Shown here: positions 42,542-51,731 of the stretch, piece after piece | How the letters are laid out: each line of letters opens with the position of its first letter | Position numbering within the stretch: the stretch's first letter is position 1 | Assembly (NCBI GenBank): GCA_000964245.1 | Contig: LANB01000001.1 | Location: 1 to 64,000, forward strand | Source of the DNA: Cellvibrionaceae bacterium 1162T.S.0a.05 | GTDB taxonomy: Bacteria > Pseudomonadota > Gammaproteobacteria > Pseudomonadales > Cellvibrionaceae | Length of the DNA: 64,000 bases | Direction: 5' to 3' | The notes under the pieces: model-generated | Seen by the model: only the letters and a program-made list of their open reading frames with translations | The model's database searches: none | What the model was told of the DNA's origin: nothing | Position numbers and translations under genes: made by a program

Positions 42542-44584
42542 CTACTTCTCTATAATGGCTGCCCATCCCCCGCCAGATGCCAGGCGAATGGGCATTTTAG
42601 TCTTTTTCGTCACGCGCGTCTTATGTATTGCGTAATCCTGGGCATGCGTTTCCGCATTGGGGCCATCTTCGACGTAGGTCATTGTGTATTTACCTCTACC
42701 CAAAAAGGATAAATCCACTTCCAGCTCGCGTGCGCTCCAATCTGTCATCGCACCGAGGTACCAGGTTTTGCCTGATCGGCGCGCGACCAAAATATAGTCC
42801 CCCACCTCCCCGGCAAGTATGCGTGTTTCATCCCAAATACTTGGGAATCGAGTCATAAATTGGGTGAGCTCGGGTTCGCGTTGGTACAAACTCGGGGAAT
42901 CGCAATACATTTGCAAGGGGCTTTCAAACACCGCATACATGGCGACCTGGTGAGTGCGGGTACCCAGTGACATGGGGCGAAAATGTGAAATATGGTGATT
43001 ACCTTTGTGCGCATTGGTCATCGCACCCGGCGTGAAATCCATTGGACCGGCAACCATCCTAATAAAGGGCAAGGTGACATTGTGCTCTGGACTGATGTCC
43101 TGGCTCCATTTGTTATTTTCATTTCCTTTTACACCTTCATAGGACACGACGTTCGGCCAGGTTCGACCTAGCCCTGTCGGTTTAAATGCGCCATGAAAAT
43201 CGACGAGTAATTTATGCTTCGCGGCCTCTTTTGCAATTTTTTCATAGTAATTCACCATGTATTGATCAGAGCGCTGCATAAAATCAACCTTGATGCCTGC
43301 GGCTCCCCATTTTGCATACATCGCAAGTATATTTTTGTAATCCTTATCCAGGGGCTTCCAAAGCGTCCACAAAATGATATCGACATTTTTCTTTTTGCCG
43401 TAGGCGATTAACTCATGCACATCAATATCGGGGTTGTGCGCTTTGGTATTGGTCGTTGTCAGAGTCCAACCTTCATCCAGAATTACGTATTCAATTCCGT
43501 ACTTCGATGCAAAATCTATGTAGTGCTTGTAGGTTTGTGTGTTCAAACCGGCTTTAAAATCCACACCGAATAAATTATTTGCGTTGTACCAGTCCCAGGC
43601 AACGCGGCCAGGCTTTATCCATGAAGTATCGGAAATCTGATTTTCACGTGCCAGCAGAAAAACCAGCTCACTCGCAGGCAAGTCCCTCGCATCATCACTG
43701 ATCACCGCGACTCTCCAGGGTAAGGTTCTGCCTTTGTGGGTAACCGCGATGTAGTCCGCCATTTCTACAATTTCGTTGCGGTCTTCCGAGCCTGGAGTGG
43801 GTGTTGCTTTGGTCACAAAGCCGGGGAAACCCGCCTTCATAGTTGCACCCTCTCCCGCATAAAGAAACATCGCCGGGTAATCGAAAAGATCGGCTTCACT
43901 AAAAACCAGATGTACCCCATTTGATTTAAAATAGACCGGCAGGGAGGCAAAGCGCGGTGGCGCGATCTCTGCAACATTTTCGGCCAGGTAAAGGCGCTCA
44001 TTGTGTGAGATCAGGCTTTCTTCTTCTGGAAATAAACTCGTTGCCGTATTTTTGAAATTCAGTTCCAGCTGCTCGTTTTGTACTAAAACATCACCCTCAC
44101 CTTTTAATATAAAGCGGTAAGCAACACCATCATCATACGCTCTAAACTGAAGACCAAGATCACTATCAAAATCCAAACTTAACTCGCGAAAACGTTCATC
44201 CACATGTGCATTTTTTTGCTTGAGAACAGGAGTGACGGAGGACTGAACGTCCCGCCGCTTCGCTTCAAGTAACTTCGCTCCCGCAAGTAAGGATTGACCT
44301 TCATTTACCAGCAGGTCGAGCTTTCCCGGTTGCAGGATCACCTGACCTTTATAAGCAACGGACCAGCTAAGGTGCTGATCGTGCTCTACAAGAATTTCGA
44401 GTTCTCCACTGGGTGAACTCAGACTCATAGCTGACTCCTTTGTCGCAGCAACCAGATCGGGTGAATAGGCTACCGCGCTACCAAAAAGCAGCCCTGCCAA
44501 AACAAGGTGCGCAACAAGTGTTTTAAGCAATCCTTGCCTTGTGTTTTCAAGCGTTTTCAGAGGGTTCCGGGAAAGACCTTGCAT
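42542..44584 (-). CDS. GH97 glycoside hydrolase
   Basis: A 680-residue GH97 enzyme with a long N-terminal export segment (VAHLVLAGLLFGSAVAY) preceded by a charged stretch. The N-terminal super-sandwich is followed by the (beta/alpha)8 barrel. IKVDFMQRSDQY carries D434, aligned in position with the nucleophile of retaining GH97 alpha-galactosidase-type enzymes, and SYEGVKGNE holds E483, the general acid candidate. Inverting GH97 alpha-glucosidases use Glu as base instead, so a retaining mechanism is more likely here. ATG 44584 has AAGGA 7 nt upstream; the longer frame from 44626 is rejected. Divergent from a DUF1080 gene. Confidence 0.87.
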   Translation of the reverse strand: MQGLSRNPLKTLENTRQGLLKTLVAHLVLAGLLFGSAVAYSPDLVAATKESAMSLSSPSGELEILVEHDQHLSWSVAYKGQVILQPGKLDLLVNEGQSLLAGAKLLEAKRRDVQSSVTPVLKQKNAHVDERFRELSLDFDSDLGLQFRAYDDGVAYRFILKGEGDVLVQNEQLELNFKNTATSLFPEEESLISHNERLYLAENVAEIAPPRFASLPVYFKSNGVHLVFSEADLFDYPAMFLYAGEGATMKAGFPGFVTKATPTPGSEDRNEIVEMADYIAVTHKGRTLPWRVAVISDDARDLPASELVFLLARENQISDTSWIKPGRVAWDWYNANNLFGVDFKAGLNTQTYKHYIDFASKYGIEYVILDEGWTLTTTNTKAHNPDIDVHELIAYGKKKNVDIILWTLWKPLDKDYKNILAMYAKWGAAGIKVDFMQRSDQYMVNYYEKIAKEAAKHKLLVDFHGAFKPTGLGRTWPNVVSYEGVKGNENNKWSQDISPEHNVTLPFIRMVAGPMDFTPGAMTNAHKGNHHISHFRPMSLGTRTHQVAMYAVFESPLQMYCDSPSLYQREPELTQFMTRFPSIWDETRILAGEVGDYILVARRSGKTWYLGAMTDWSARELEVDLSFLGRGKYTMTYVEDGPNAETHAQDYAIHKTRVTKKTKMPIRLASGGGWAAIIEK

Positions 44585-44744
44585 ATTATTATCCTTGACG
44601 GTTTCGAGACCAAGGCATGATACCATCCCTCAATAAAAAATCAGGCAGAAAGCGCAGCCAACAAAGACGTGTACCCAGGCGCTGTATTTTGCTTTTCTCC
44701 GGAAATTTTCACCTGTTAACTTAATAAAAATATCGGGATCGCCT

Positions 44745-45542
44745 ATGTTCACTCCACTCAAACTCAATCGTTTGCTTTTCATTCTCGGAACATTTTTATA
44801 TATAAATTCTGCTGCCGCAGAGAACCCGCAGTGGGAGCCTTGGCAGAGCCTGTTTAATGGCAAGGACTACAGCGGTTGGACTCCAAAAATTACCGGGCAG
44901 AAATTGGGGGTCAACTATCTGGATACCTTTCGCATCAAGGATGGCATGATGCAAATTCGTTACGACAAATACACCCGCTTTGACAATGATTTTGGTCATC
45001 TTTTTTATAAAGAACCATTTGAGAACTATCACCTTCGCCTCGACTACCGTTTCAGTGGCGATCAAACACCCGGAGCACCGGAGTGGGCTTTTCGCAACGC
45101 CGGCGTCATGTTTCATGCGCAGTCTCCTGCGAGCATGAGATTAGATCAAGCGTTTCCGGTGTGTGTAGAACTTCAAACTCTGGGGGGTAATGGCAAAGAC
45201 CCACGTAGCACCGGAAATTTATGTACTCCCGGTTCACACGTCCACATGGAAGGCAAATTGGAAACTCAACATTGCATTAATTCTTCGTCACCCACCTTTC
45301 ATGGTGACCAATGGGTAAGCCTGGAACTGATTGTTTTACCCGATAACATTCAGCATCTGATCAACGGTAAAGTGGTCTTTGAATATAACAAACCCGTTCT
45401 TGACGGCGCAGACGACGATGCCAAAGCCATGCTTAAGTCTGGCTTACCACTTGAAATGAAAAACGGCTACATCGCTTTGCAAGCAGAAGGCCACAATGTC
45501 GATTATCGAAATATTGAAATTCGCCGCTTGAAAACAAATTAA
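44745..45542 (+). CDS. Stand-alone exported DUF1080 protein (3-keto-disaccharide hydrolase family)
   Basis: A 265-residue protein with signal peptide (LLFILGTFLYINSAAAENPQ) and one DUF1080 domain over the rest: WQSLFNGKDYSGWTPK, YHLRLDYRFSGDQ, RNAGVMFHAQSP, CVELQTLGG, NGYIALQAEGHNVDYRNIEIR. The fold is a concanavalin-like beta-sandwich. Members act on 3-keto-sugars and glycosides. It has no lipobox, so it should be soluble in the periplasm. It is divergent from GH97 and followed by a strong terminator. It is paralogous to the C-terminal domain of the haem lipoprotein at 34490. Confidence 0.85.
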   Translation: MFTPLKLNRLLFILGTFLYINSAAAENPQWEPWQSLFNGKDYSGWTPKITGQKLGVNYLDTFRIKDGMMQIRYDKYTRFDNDFGHLFYKEPFENYHLRLDYRFSGDQTPGAPEWAFRNAGVMFHAQSPASMRLDQAFPVCVELQTLGGNGKDPRSTGNLCTPGSHVHMEGKLETQHCINSSSPTFHGDQWVSLELIVLPDNIQHLINGKVVFEYNKPVLDGADDDAKAMLKSGLPLEMKNGYIALQAEGHNVDYRNIEIRRLKTN

Positions 45543-45550
45543 TGCGATTT

Positions 45551-45578
45551 ACACGGGGCGAACTCGCCCCTGTTCTTT
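45551..45578 (+). terminator. Intrinsic terminator after the DUF1080 gene
   Basis: An approximately 8-bp GC-rich stem (ACACGGGGCG / CGCCCCTGT) with loop AACT, then TTCTTTT on the plus strand, 9 nt after the DUF1080 stop. Confidence 0.8.
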
Positions 45579-45995
45579 TGATCATCTTCGTTAGGAAGAG
45601 CTCAACAACCATGATCAAATATGCAAAAAAATGACGGGTTCTGAGTCAAGACCTCTTCGCAAGGCGCCCGCTTGCAAACATTCTCAGGGTCCCGATAAGA
45701 AAGTCTAAAAATTTGGCGTGTTTTTATTCAAATTTCACCCGTTTGAACCTAAAATTTGCGCCGTAATCAAACGTAATTAAAGCTCAATCAAACAGGCCTC
45801 TGAATACCGACTTATTGAGTAAGACTCTCGATATTTTTCGGACACTTTTTTATCAGCCCGTTTGATAGCAATAAACCCCTGTGATCACTCCCGGGTTTAA
45901 CATTTGCAGCTATAATTATCAGGCCTATAAGAACACCGAATAACAATGCGCTGATCACAGCGCTGATTAAAAGGTATGTACAAAAGGAAAATCAC
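45579..45995 (+). promoter_or_regulatory. Long upstream region of the haem lipoprotein, with -10 box and palindrome
   Basis: The 417-nt gap carries no gene. TATAAT at 45911-45916 is a good -10; no strong -35 is seen, so an activator may be needed. Downstream of it, GCGCTG-ATCA-CAGCGC at 45948-45963 is a 16-nt inverted repeat, well placed for a repressor. GTGATCAC at 45881-45888 is a further short palindrome. Confidence 0.45.
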
Positions 45996-48900
45996 TTGAA
46001 ACACCTAGCAGCCCTTACCTTTCTGGTAGCCGTTACAGCTTGTTCCCCCTCCACCCCGAACGACACTGACGAAACACAAAACAGCACCACACCAGCACCC
46101 GTGGACAATCTTGCTTTGCAGGCAATCAATGCCGAACCTCGACTGGTCGCTCCCGATGTGGGTGAATTAAAGAAAGCCGCGGAACGTGACGAAGAAGCCG
46201 TTAGAGCCAAACTGCCGGAAGATCTTGAGATCAAGTTGTGGGCATCCGATTTACTGGTGGCTGACCCGGTCGCCCTCGATATGGATGACCAGGGACATGT
46301 CTATTTTACTCGCACCCACCGCCAAAAAAATTCCGAATTTGATATTCGAGGTCATCGACATTGGGAATTCGATTCGGTCATCCTGCAAAGTGTTGAAGAT
46401 AAACGCGCCTTTTTGAAAAAAATATTTGCTACAGAAAAGAGCGCTGACAACACCTGGTTGCGTGATATGAATGCCGATGGCGTGCACGATTGGCGCGACC
46501 TGAAAGTCGAAAAGGAACAAGTCTATCGACTGACTGACTCCGATGGCGATGGTCTGGCTGATCAGAGCCTTCTTGTTGTTGAAGATTTCCATGACGAAAC
46601 TACTGACGTTGCCGGTGCACTGCTCGCACATGACAACAACTTATTTGTGGGCGTTGGACCTGACATGTGGAAGCTCACAGATGAAGATGGCAACGGGGTT
46701 ATGGACAGCAAGCTATCAATGGCCCACGGCTTTGGCATTCATGTCGGTTTTTCCGGCCATGGAATGTCAGGTGCAGAGCTCGGGCCGGATGGCAGAATTT
46801 ATTGGGGTATCGGCGATATTGGATTTCACGGCAAGGGCAATGATGAAGACGGCAAGACCTGGCGTTATCCCAATCGCGGCGTGATCGTGAGATCCAACCC
46901 CGATGGCACTGACTTTGAAGTCTTTGCAATGGGCGTGCGCAACACACATGAATTCGCTTTTGATGCCTACGGCAATCTCATTAGCGTTGACAATGACGGT
47001 GATCACCCCGGTGAAAGTGAACGCATCGTGTATCTGACAGAGGGCAGTGACAGTGGCTGGCGAATCAATTGGCAGCTGGGAAAATACCGAGACCCAAAAA
47101 ACAACAGCTACAAAGTCTGGATGGATGAACGCTTGTATGTGCCACATTTTGAAGGGCAAGCCGCTCACATCACTCCTGCCATAGCCAACTATGTCAATGG
47201 CCCCACGGGCATGGTTTATAACCCCGGAACCGCACTTGCGCCGCGCTGGCGAAATACTTTTTTTGTCGTTGAGTTTATTGGCGACCCTGCCCGTTCCGGT
47301 GTTCACGCCTTTAAACTAAAACCGAAAGGTGCAAGCTTCGAATTAACTCACACCGAACATATGGTCGATGGTTTATTGGCAACAGGTATGGATTTTGGGC
47401 CTGATGGCGCCCTCTACCTGGCAGATTGGATTGACGGTTGGGGAACAAAAGACCGCGGCCGCGTCTGGAAACTGGATACGGTTGCCAAAAACACCTGGCC
47501 CGCACGCAAGCAAACGGCTGAATTATTACCTCAGGATTTCAAAACCTTTCATCCGCAAAAACTCGCACATTTACTTGCCAGTGAAGATATGCGCATTCGT
47601 TTAAAAGCGCAGTTCGCGCTCGCGCAACATCACCAACAAGCTGCAGTAGATATTTTTACTACGCGATTAAAACCCGGTCATCCGCAATTGGCCCGTATTC
47701 ATGCCATTTGGGGCTTAGCGCAAATGGCCCGCGCCGGGCAGGCGGAATTGGCGGAACACATCATTCCGCATTTACAGGATGACGATGCCGAAATTCGCGC
47801 GCAAGCTGCGCGTTGGTTGGGTGATATGCGATATCAAAATGCAGCCGAAGGCCTGGTACCCTTGTTAGCGGATAGCGAAGCCCGCGTGCGTTTTTTCGCT
47901 GCGGAAGCGCTTGGCCGAATCGCGTATGCTCCGGCCGCTGAAAATATTATAGCGATGCTACGCAAGGACAATGGCGAAGACCCATTTTTACGTCACGCAG
48001 GCACGCTTGCGCTGGCACGTATGGGTAATGAATCCGCTCTGAGCGTACTCGCGAGTGATCAGCAGGTTTCAATGCGAATCGCTGCTGTCGTAGCCTTACG
48101 CAGAATGGCCTCACCCGCACTTGCAAACTTCCTGAATGATACGAACGAAATTGTACTCGCCGACGCAGCGCGAGCGATTCACGACGATGACTCAGTTAAA
48201 GAGGCCTTGCCAGCTCTCGGTAAACTTCTTGAGAATTACACAGGTGAACAAGAGAGTATTATTCGCCGTGCAATCAGCGCAAATTTGCGACTCGGAGACA
48301 CCGACGCCTTACAACGTGTTTTGCGTTATGCTGATAATGCCGATGCACCTATCGCTATGCGAGAGGAAGCACTGGCAAGTGTTGCAACCTGGGCGTCCCC
48401 ATCAATTTTTGATCGCGTAGACGGACAATATCGTGGCCACATCGAACGTGATGCGAAACCCATTGCAGAAAACGCCGGTGAAACCCTGCAAAAATTAATA
48501 CAACACGAGAATGCCGTATTACGCATGGCCAGTATTCGTGCGCTCGGCGCCCTGGATATTCGTTCCAGCGCCGGCGATATAGCCAAGGCTTTGCAAAGCG
48601 ACAAAAACGAAGATGTACGCAAGGCTGCACTGCTCGCGCTTTCAGTCATGCAAAATATTAATATGGATGAACACCTCTCCATTGCCATGCAGGATGACTC
48701 TACTGCGGTGCGCGCAACAGCGCTCGATCTACTGGACCGTTCGCAACTTTCTGCTGAACTCAAAGCAGAACTTCTAGCAAAGATTGTGAATAATGGCGGA
48801 ACGGAGGAAGTCCGAGCGGCGTATAGCAGCCTTACGCAATTGCCCTCTGACCAATACAGTCCAATCTTCCAACAGCAATTTGGTTTATTGGCACAGCGCA

Positions 48901-49346
48901 ACCTAAATGAAAATGTGGTTCTGGATCTGGTGCTCGCCGTTGAAAAAACAGCAAACGCCGCGCTCAACACACAACTGCAAACTGCTCTCGAAAGCTACGC
49001 ACAAAACGACCTTGAAAAAGCTTTCCCCGGTGCAACTCATGGCGGCGACGCAGCTCGCGGTCGTAATGTGTTTCGCTGGCATCAATCCGCTCAATGCATG
49101 AAATGCCATTCACTGGGTGAAGAACCAAAAGCGGGACCGCGTCTCGGAAATATCGGTAACATTCTAAACACCGAAGAACTGTTGCAAGCATTGGTGGAAC
49201 CCAGTGCCCGCATCGCACCGGGGTTTGGTACCGACATCTCCAGTATGCCGAATATGAGTTACTTCCTGAGCAAGGATGAGATTCGCGATGTGGTCGCGTT
49301 TCTTGAAAGTTTGAAAGATGGTGAAGCGCAGTCGTTTTCTCATTAA
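45996..49346 (+). CDS. Haem c lipoprotein with beta-propeller and HEAT repeats (Piru_Ver/CxxCH type)
   Basis: A 1116-residue lipoprotein (signal LAALTFLVAVTACSPS; TTG 45996 with AAGGA 7 nt upstream). Residues 60-495 form a beta-propeller of the Piru_Ver_Nterm/membrane-bound dehydrogenase type with DxDxDG calcium loops (DSDGDGLADQ, DEDGNGVMDS). Residues 510-1000 are HEAT-like repeats (RLKAQFALAQHH, VRFFAAEALGRIAYAP). The C-terminus is a cytochrome c with CMKCHSLG (C1034, C1037, H1038) and a Met ligand candidate in GTDISSMPNM. This architecture is common in Planctomycetes and Verrucomicrobia. It may pass electrons from sugar oxidation in the periplasm. It differs from the 34490 protein by having HEAT repeats and no DUF1080. 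Confidence 0.85.
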   Translation: MKHLAALTFLVAVTACSPSTPNDTDETQNSTTPAPVDNLALQAINAEPRLVAPDVGELKKAAERDEEAVRAKLPEDLEIKLWASDLLVADPVALDMDDQGHVYFTRTHRQKNSEFDIRGHRHWEFDSVILQSVEDKRAFLKKIFATEKSADNTWLRDMNADGVHDWRDLKVEKEQVYRLTDSDGDGLADQSLLVVEDFHDETTDVAGALLAHDNNLFVGVGPDMWKLTDEDGNGVMDSKLSMAHGFGIHVGFSGHGMSGAELGPDGRIYWGIGDIGFHGKGNDEDGKTWRYPNRGVIVRSNPDGTDFEVFAMGVRNTHEFAFDAYGNLISVDNDGDHPGESERIVYLTEGSDSGWRINWQLGKYRDPKNNSYKVWMDERLYVPHFEGQAAHITPAIANYVNGPTGMVYNPGTALAPRWRNTFFVVEFIGDPARSGVHAFKLKPKGASFELTHTEHMVDGLLATGMDFGPDGALYLADWIDGWGTKDRGRVWKLDTVAKNTWPARKQTAELLPQDFKTFHPQKLAHLLASEDMRIRLKAQFALAQHHQQAAVDIFTTRLKPGHPQLARIHAIWGLAQMARAGQAELAEHIIPHLQDDDAEIRAQAARWLGDMRYQNAAEGLVPLLADSEARVRFFAAEALGRIAYAPAAENIIAMLRKDNGEDPFLRHAGTLALARMGNESALSVLASDQQVSMRIAAVVALRRMASPALANFLNDTNEIVLADAARAIHDDDSVKEALPALGKLLENYTGEQESIIRRAISANLRLGDTDALQRVLRYADNADAPIAMREEALASVATWASPSIFDRVDGQYRGHIERDAKPIAENAGETLQKLIQHENAVLRMASIRALGALDIRSSAGDIAKALQSDKNEDVRKAALLALSVMQNINMDEHLSIAMQDDSTAVRATALDLLDRSQLSAELKAELLAKIVNNGGTEEVRAAYSSLTQLPSDQYSPIFQQQFGLLAQRNLNENVVLDLVLAVEKTANAALNTQLQTALESYAQNDLEKAFPGATHGGDAARGRNVFRWHQSAQCMKCHSLGEEPKAGPRLGNIGNILNTEELLQALVEPSARIAPGFGTDISSMPNMSYFLSKDEIRDVVAFLESLKDGEAQSFSH

Positions 49347-49444
49347 TCACATACTGACACCAGGAAAACTGGACCCACCTTTAACCAACCATGTATCGGT
49401 GCCCGCTGATGCATGGTTAATATCATCGTGAAATTGAGTCCGTT

Positions 49445-50836
49445 CTAAAGATTGGCCTTAAAGCTCAAACTCACCTGGTTTTGTTCGTATTCATAAAAAG
49501 AAAAATTGGACGAGTTGCTGTTCGCGGAAACTCGCAACTCAGCACTCATGTTCTCAGTGAACAACCAGGCTAGCCCCAACTGCAGTGACACCCGGTCATC
49601 TTTGCGATGGCGCCGCTCTAATTGACCATTCTCAAGAAAAATATTCGCATCGCGATGTTGGCTGTAGCGGTAGCCTATTTCCTGGCTTGTCTGAATACGG
49701 TCATACCAGGTTTGCTCCCAGGCCAATGTTAAACTTTGGCGGAAAGGAGAATAGCTAAAGAAATATGGGTCAAGCGTACGATCAGCCCGACTATTTTTCT
49801 CGATGTTATATTTCAAAATATAACGATGGTTTTCGTTTTTGTTGTAATAGCTAAAACTGATACGCTGGCGATTACCTTCAAGATAAGTGAAATCGGAGTT
49901 CCCCCCAGCGTCAATATTGTCGAAAGAGTATTTCAAAAGCGCCGTCGAACCAGGTTTAATAAATTTCCTCGCCGACAGAAAATACTGACTAACACCGAGG
50001 TAGTCTGCTGCGCCCAGGGTTGAGTTTTCGGTGCTCAAGCCTATTTCATAGGTCCATTGGTTCCAACGAACGTAAGATGCAACACCCCCATTTATAACCT
50101 GGCGATCAAAATCACTGGCATTGTCGTACGCGGTTCCGTACGCGGCGCCGCGTAAATTGACTCCCCACTTATGATCCCCGATTGCTCGCCATTTCACCCA
50201 GGCCGAATATTGCCCGAAAGCATCGCCCTCACCACTGGGGTTATCATTTTCATCAGGCAACAGAATATTGTCGTCCCAACCAAAATCAACGCGCACACCC
50301 GCAAATAGACTGCGATTACTTTCAACCGTTTTCAGGTTTTGCTTTTCTTCTACTTCAGATTTTTTCGCAGCATACAAAATTCGAATTTGTTGCGCTGCCA
50401 ACATTTGGACTTTCTTATTGCCTTTAGCCTTCATTGCACGTTGAAACCAACGTACTGCGATCACTTCGTTACCCAATTTCACGTTTGTGAGGCCAAGGTT
50501 ATACAGCGCTAGCGGCCGACTATCCTGGCTGCGCAACAGCAATTCGAACCAGGTCAGTGCATTTTTATAGTCGCCTAATTTGTAAAAACAAACTCCCAGA
50601 TTGTAAAGCAAGGCATCGGAGTCCTTGCCCATGCGTCGAGCCTGACGAAAATGCTGAATAGCTTCTTCATAATTTTGCTGACGGGCGGCATGAACACCAA
50701 GAGTAAAAAAGTCGTTCGCGCTTTTTTTTATGGAAGAATCGGTGTTTGCTTGAGGTGTTGTGCTGGAGACCTGCGCATAATTGTGCAGGGGCATGAGAGT
50801 CGCAAGGCACAGCAAAAGTGTTACGCGCTTCTTCAA
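49445..50836 (-). CDS. TPR protein with C-terminal outer-membrane beta-barrel
   Basis: A 463-residue protein with signal (LLLCLATLMPLHNYAQ), TPR repeats at about 45-150 (EEAIQHFRQARRMGKDSDALLYNLGVCFYKLGDYKNALTWF), and a barrel from about residue 175 to the end (VDFGWDDNILL, YEIGLSTENSTLG), closing with QVSLSFKANL. The layout (periplasmic TPR plus barrel) recalls Slam/DUF560 surface-lipoprotein translocators, but I cannot confirm that family. The start is TTG 50836 with GGAAG 8 nt upstream. It is followed by a convergent haem gene. Confidence 0.72.
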   Translation of the reverse strand: MKKRVTLLLCLATLMPLHNYAQVSSTTPQANTDSSIKKSANDFFTLGVHAARQQNYEEAIQHFRQARRMGKDSDALLYNLGVCFYKLGDYKNALTWFELLLRSQDSRPLALYNLGLTNVKLGNEVIAVRWFQRAMKAKGNKKVQMLAAQQIRILYAAKKSEVEEKQNLKTVESNRSLFAGVRVDFGWDDNILLPDENDNPSGEGDAFGQYSAWVKWRAIGDHKWGVNLRGAAYGTAYDNASDFDRQVINGGVASYVRWNQWTYEIGLSTENSTLGAADYLGVSQYFLSARKFIKPGSTALLKYSFDNIDAGGNSDFTYLEGNRQRISFSYYNKNENHRYILKYNIEKNSRADRTLDPYFFSYSPFRQSLTLAWEQTWYDRIQTSQEIGYRYSQHRDANIFLENGQLERRHRKDDRVSLQLGLAWLFTENMSAELRVSANSNSSNFSFYEYEQNQVSLSFKANL

Positions 50837-51015
50837 TTTACCGGCTTCCCAACTCCAAATTATTATTACTTTATTAAACCTGGAATTGACCTGTATTGAA
50901 CACCGGCCAATTCGACAGTCACCTTAAAGTTCCCTTCGTTTGCAATTTGCTTGTATTAAAAGTCTATACACTCGTAAAGGCCAGACCCTATTCATATCGC
51001 AAATTCCATATACGC

Positions 51016-51046
51016 AAAAACAGGCCTGCTAACATGCAGCCTGTTT
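51016..51046 (-). terminator. Intrinsic terminator of the ECF sigma operon
   Basis: On the minus strand the stem AAACAGGC / GCCTGTTT with a 13-nt loop is followed by TTTTT, 50-80 nt after the stop of the acidic protein gene at 51099. It ends the sigma/anti-sigma unit. Confidence 0.75.
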
Positions 51047-51098
51047 ACGCGTTAATCTTATTTACAGTGCGAACGGAGGTGAGTAAAACCCCAGCGGC

Positions 51099-51722
51099 TT
51101 ACTTGTGGTAAGCGCCCTCGGGAACTTCGGTACCTTCCTCTTTTCCGCTATCGTCGTACTGCTCAATCTCTTCATTGAGAACGGCTTCGTCGCGGTGCTC
51201 TTCACCGAGATTCTCATCATTCTCTTCAACTTCCTTTTCGACTTCGAAGGCCTGCTCTTCCGCGAGTTGCAGCATTTCATCTGCCATGCCCATAGCTTCC
51301 TTGAATTCCTGTTTGGACATTTGCACAAATTCACTGGCTTCTTCTTCAACGAGGTCAAGAAACTGATCTTCAAGCTCAAATGCGAGGTTTTCTGATTCAG
51401 CTTCCTGAAATTGGCTTTCATGCATCATTTCAGCCATTTCAACTTCGTTATCCGCCGCAGCACGCTCTTCACTGAAGATTTCATGCTCGCGGGCAGCCAT
51501 TTGTGTCTCGCGTTTTTCACGCACGAGGATGGGGCTGGAGGTGTCGTTCTCAATTTCCAGTTCAAGCTCAAGCGTTGGCAGAGGAATCTGGTGCGCGATT
51601 TCGACACCTTCATCCACAATTTCTATGGTCACTTCATTCAAGTCAAATACCTCCTCTGCCTGCACAAAACTGCATGCGGCACACAGGAGATAGATGGATG
51701 AATGTTTCAGTTTCATAGTCAT
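51099..51722 (-). CDS. Highly acidic exported protein of the sigma operon
   Basis: A 207-residue protein: signal peptide (SIYLLCAACSFVQA), then a chain unusually rich in Glu and Asp (EEVFDLNEVTIEIVDEGVEI; FELEDQFLDLVEEEASEFVQ). Helical heptads are likely over 70-180. No conserved domain is recognised and no Cys is seen in the mature part. It lies 9 nt after the anti-sigma gene and ends at the operon terminator, so it is co-expressed with the stress regulon. It could be a metal- or ligand-binding sensor or stress effector, but that is conjecture. Confidence 0.75.
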   Translation of the reverse strand: MTMKLKHSSIYLLCAACSFVQAEEVFDLNEVTIEIVDEGVEIAHQIPLPTLELELEIENDTSSPILVREKRETQMAAREHEIFSEERAAADNEVEMAEMMHESQFQEAESENLAFELEDQFLDLVEEEASEFVQMSKQEFKEAMGMADEMLQLAEEQAFEVEKEVEENDENLGEEHRDEAVLNEEIEQYDDSGKEEGTEVPEGAYHK

Positions 51723-51731
51723 AATCGAATA

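Noticed and set aside
51105-51395. Plus-strand frame opposite the acidic protein gene
   Set aside because: Glu-rich coding gives a Leu/Phe-rich antisense frame; there is no ribosome site or homology, while the minus-strand gene has a signal peptide and operon context.
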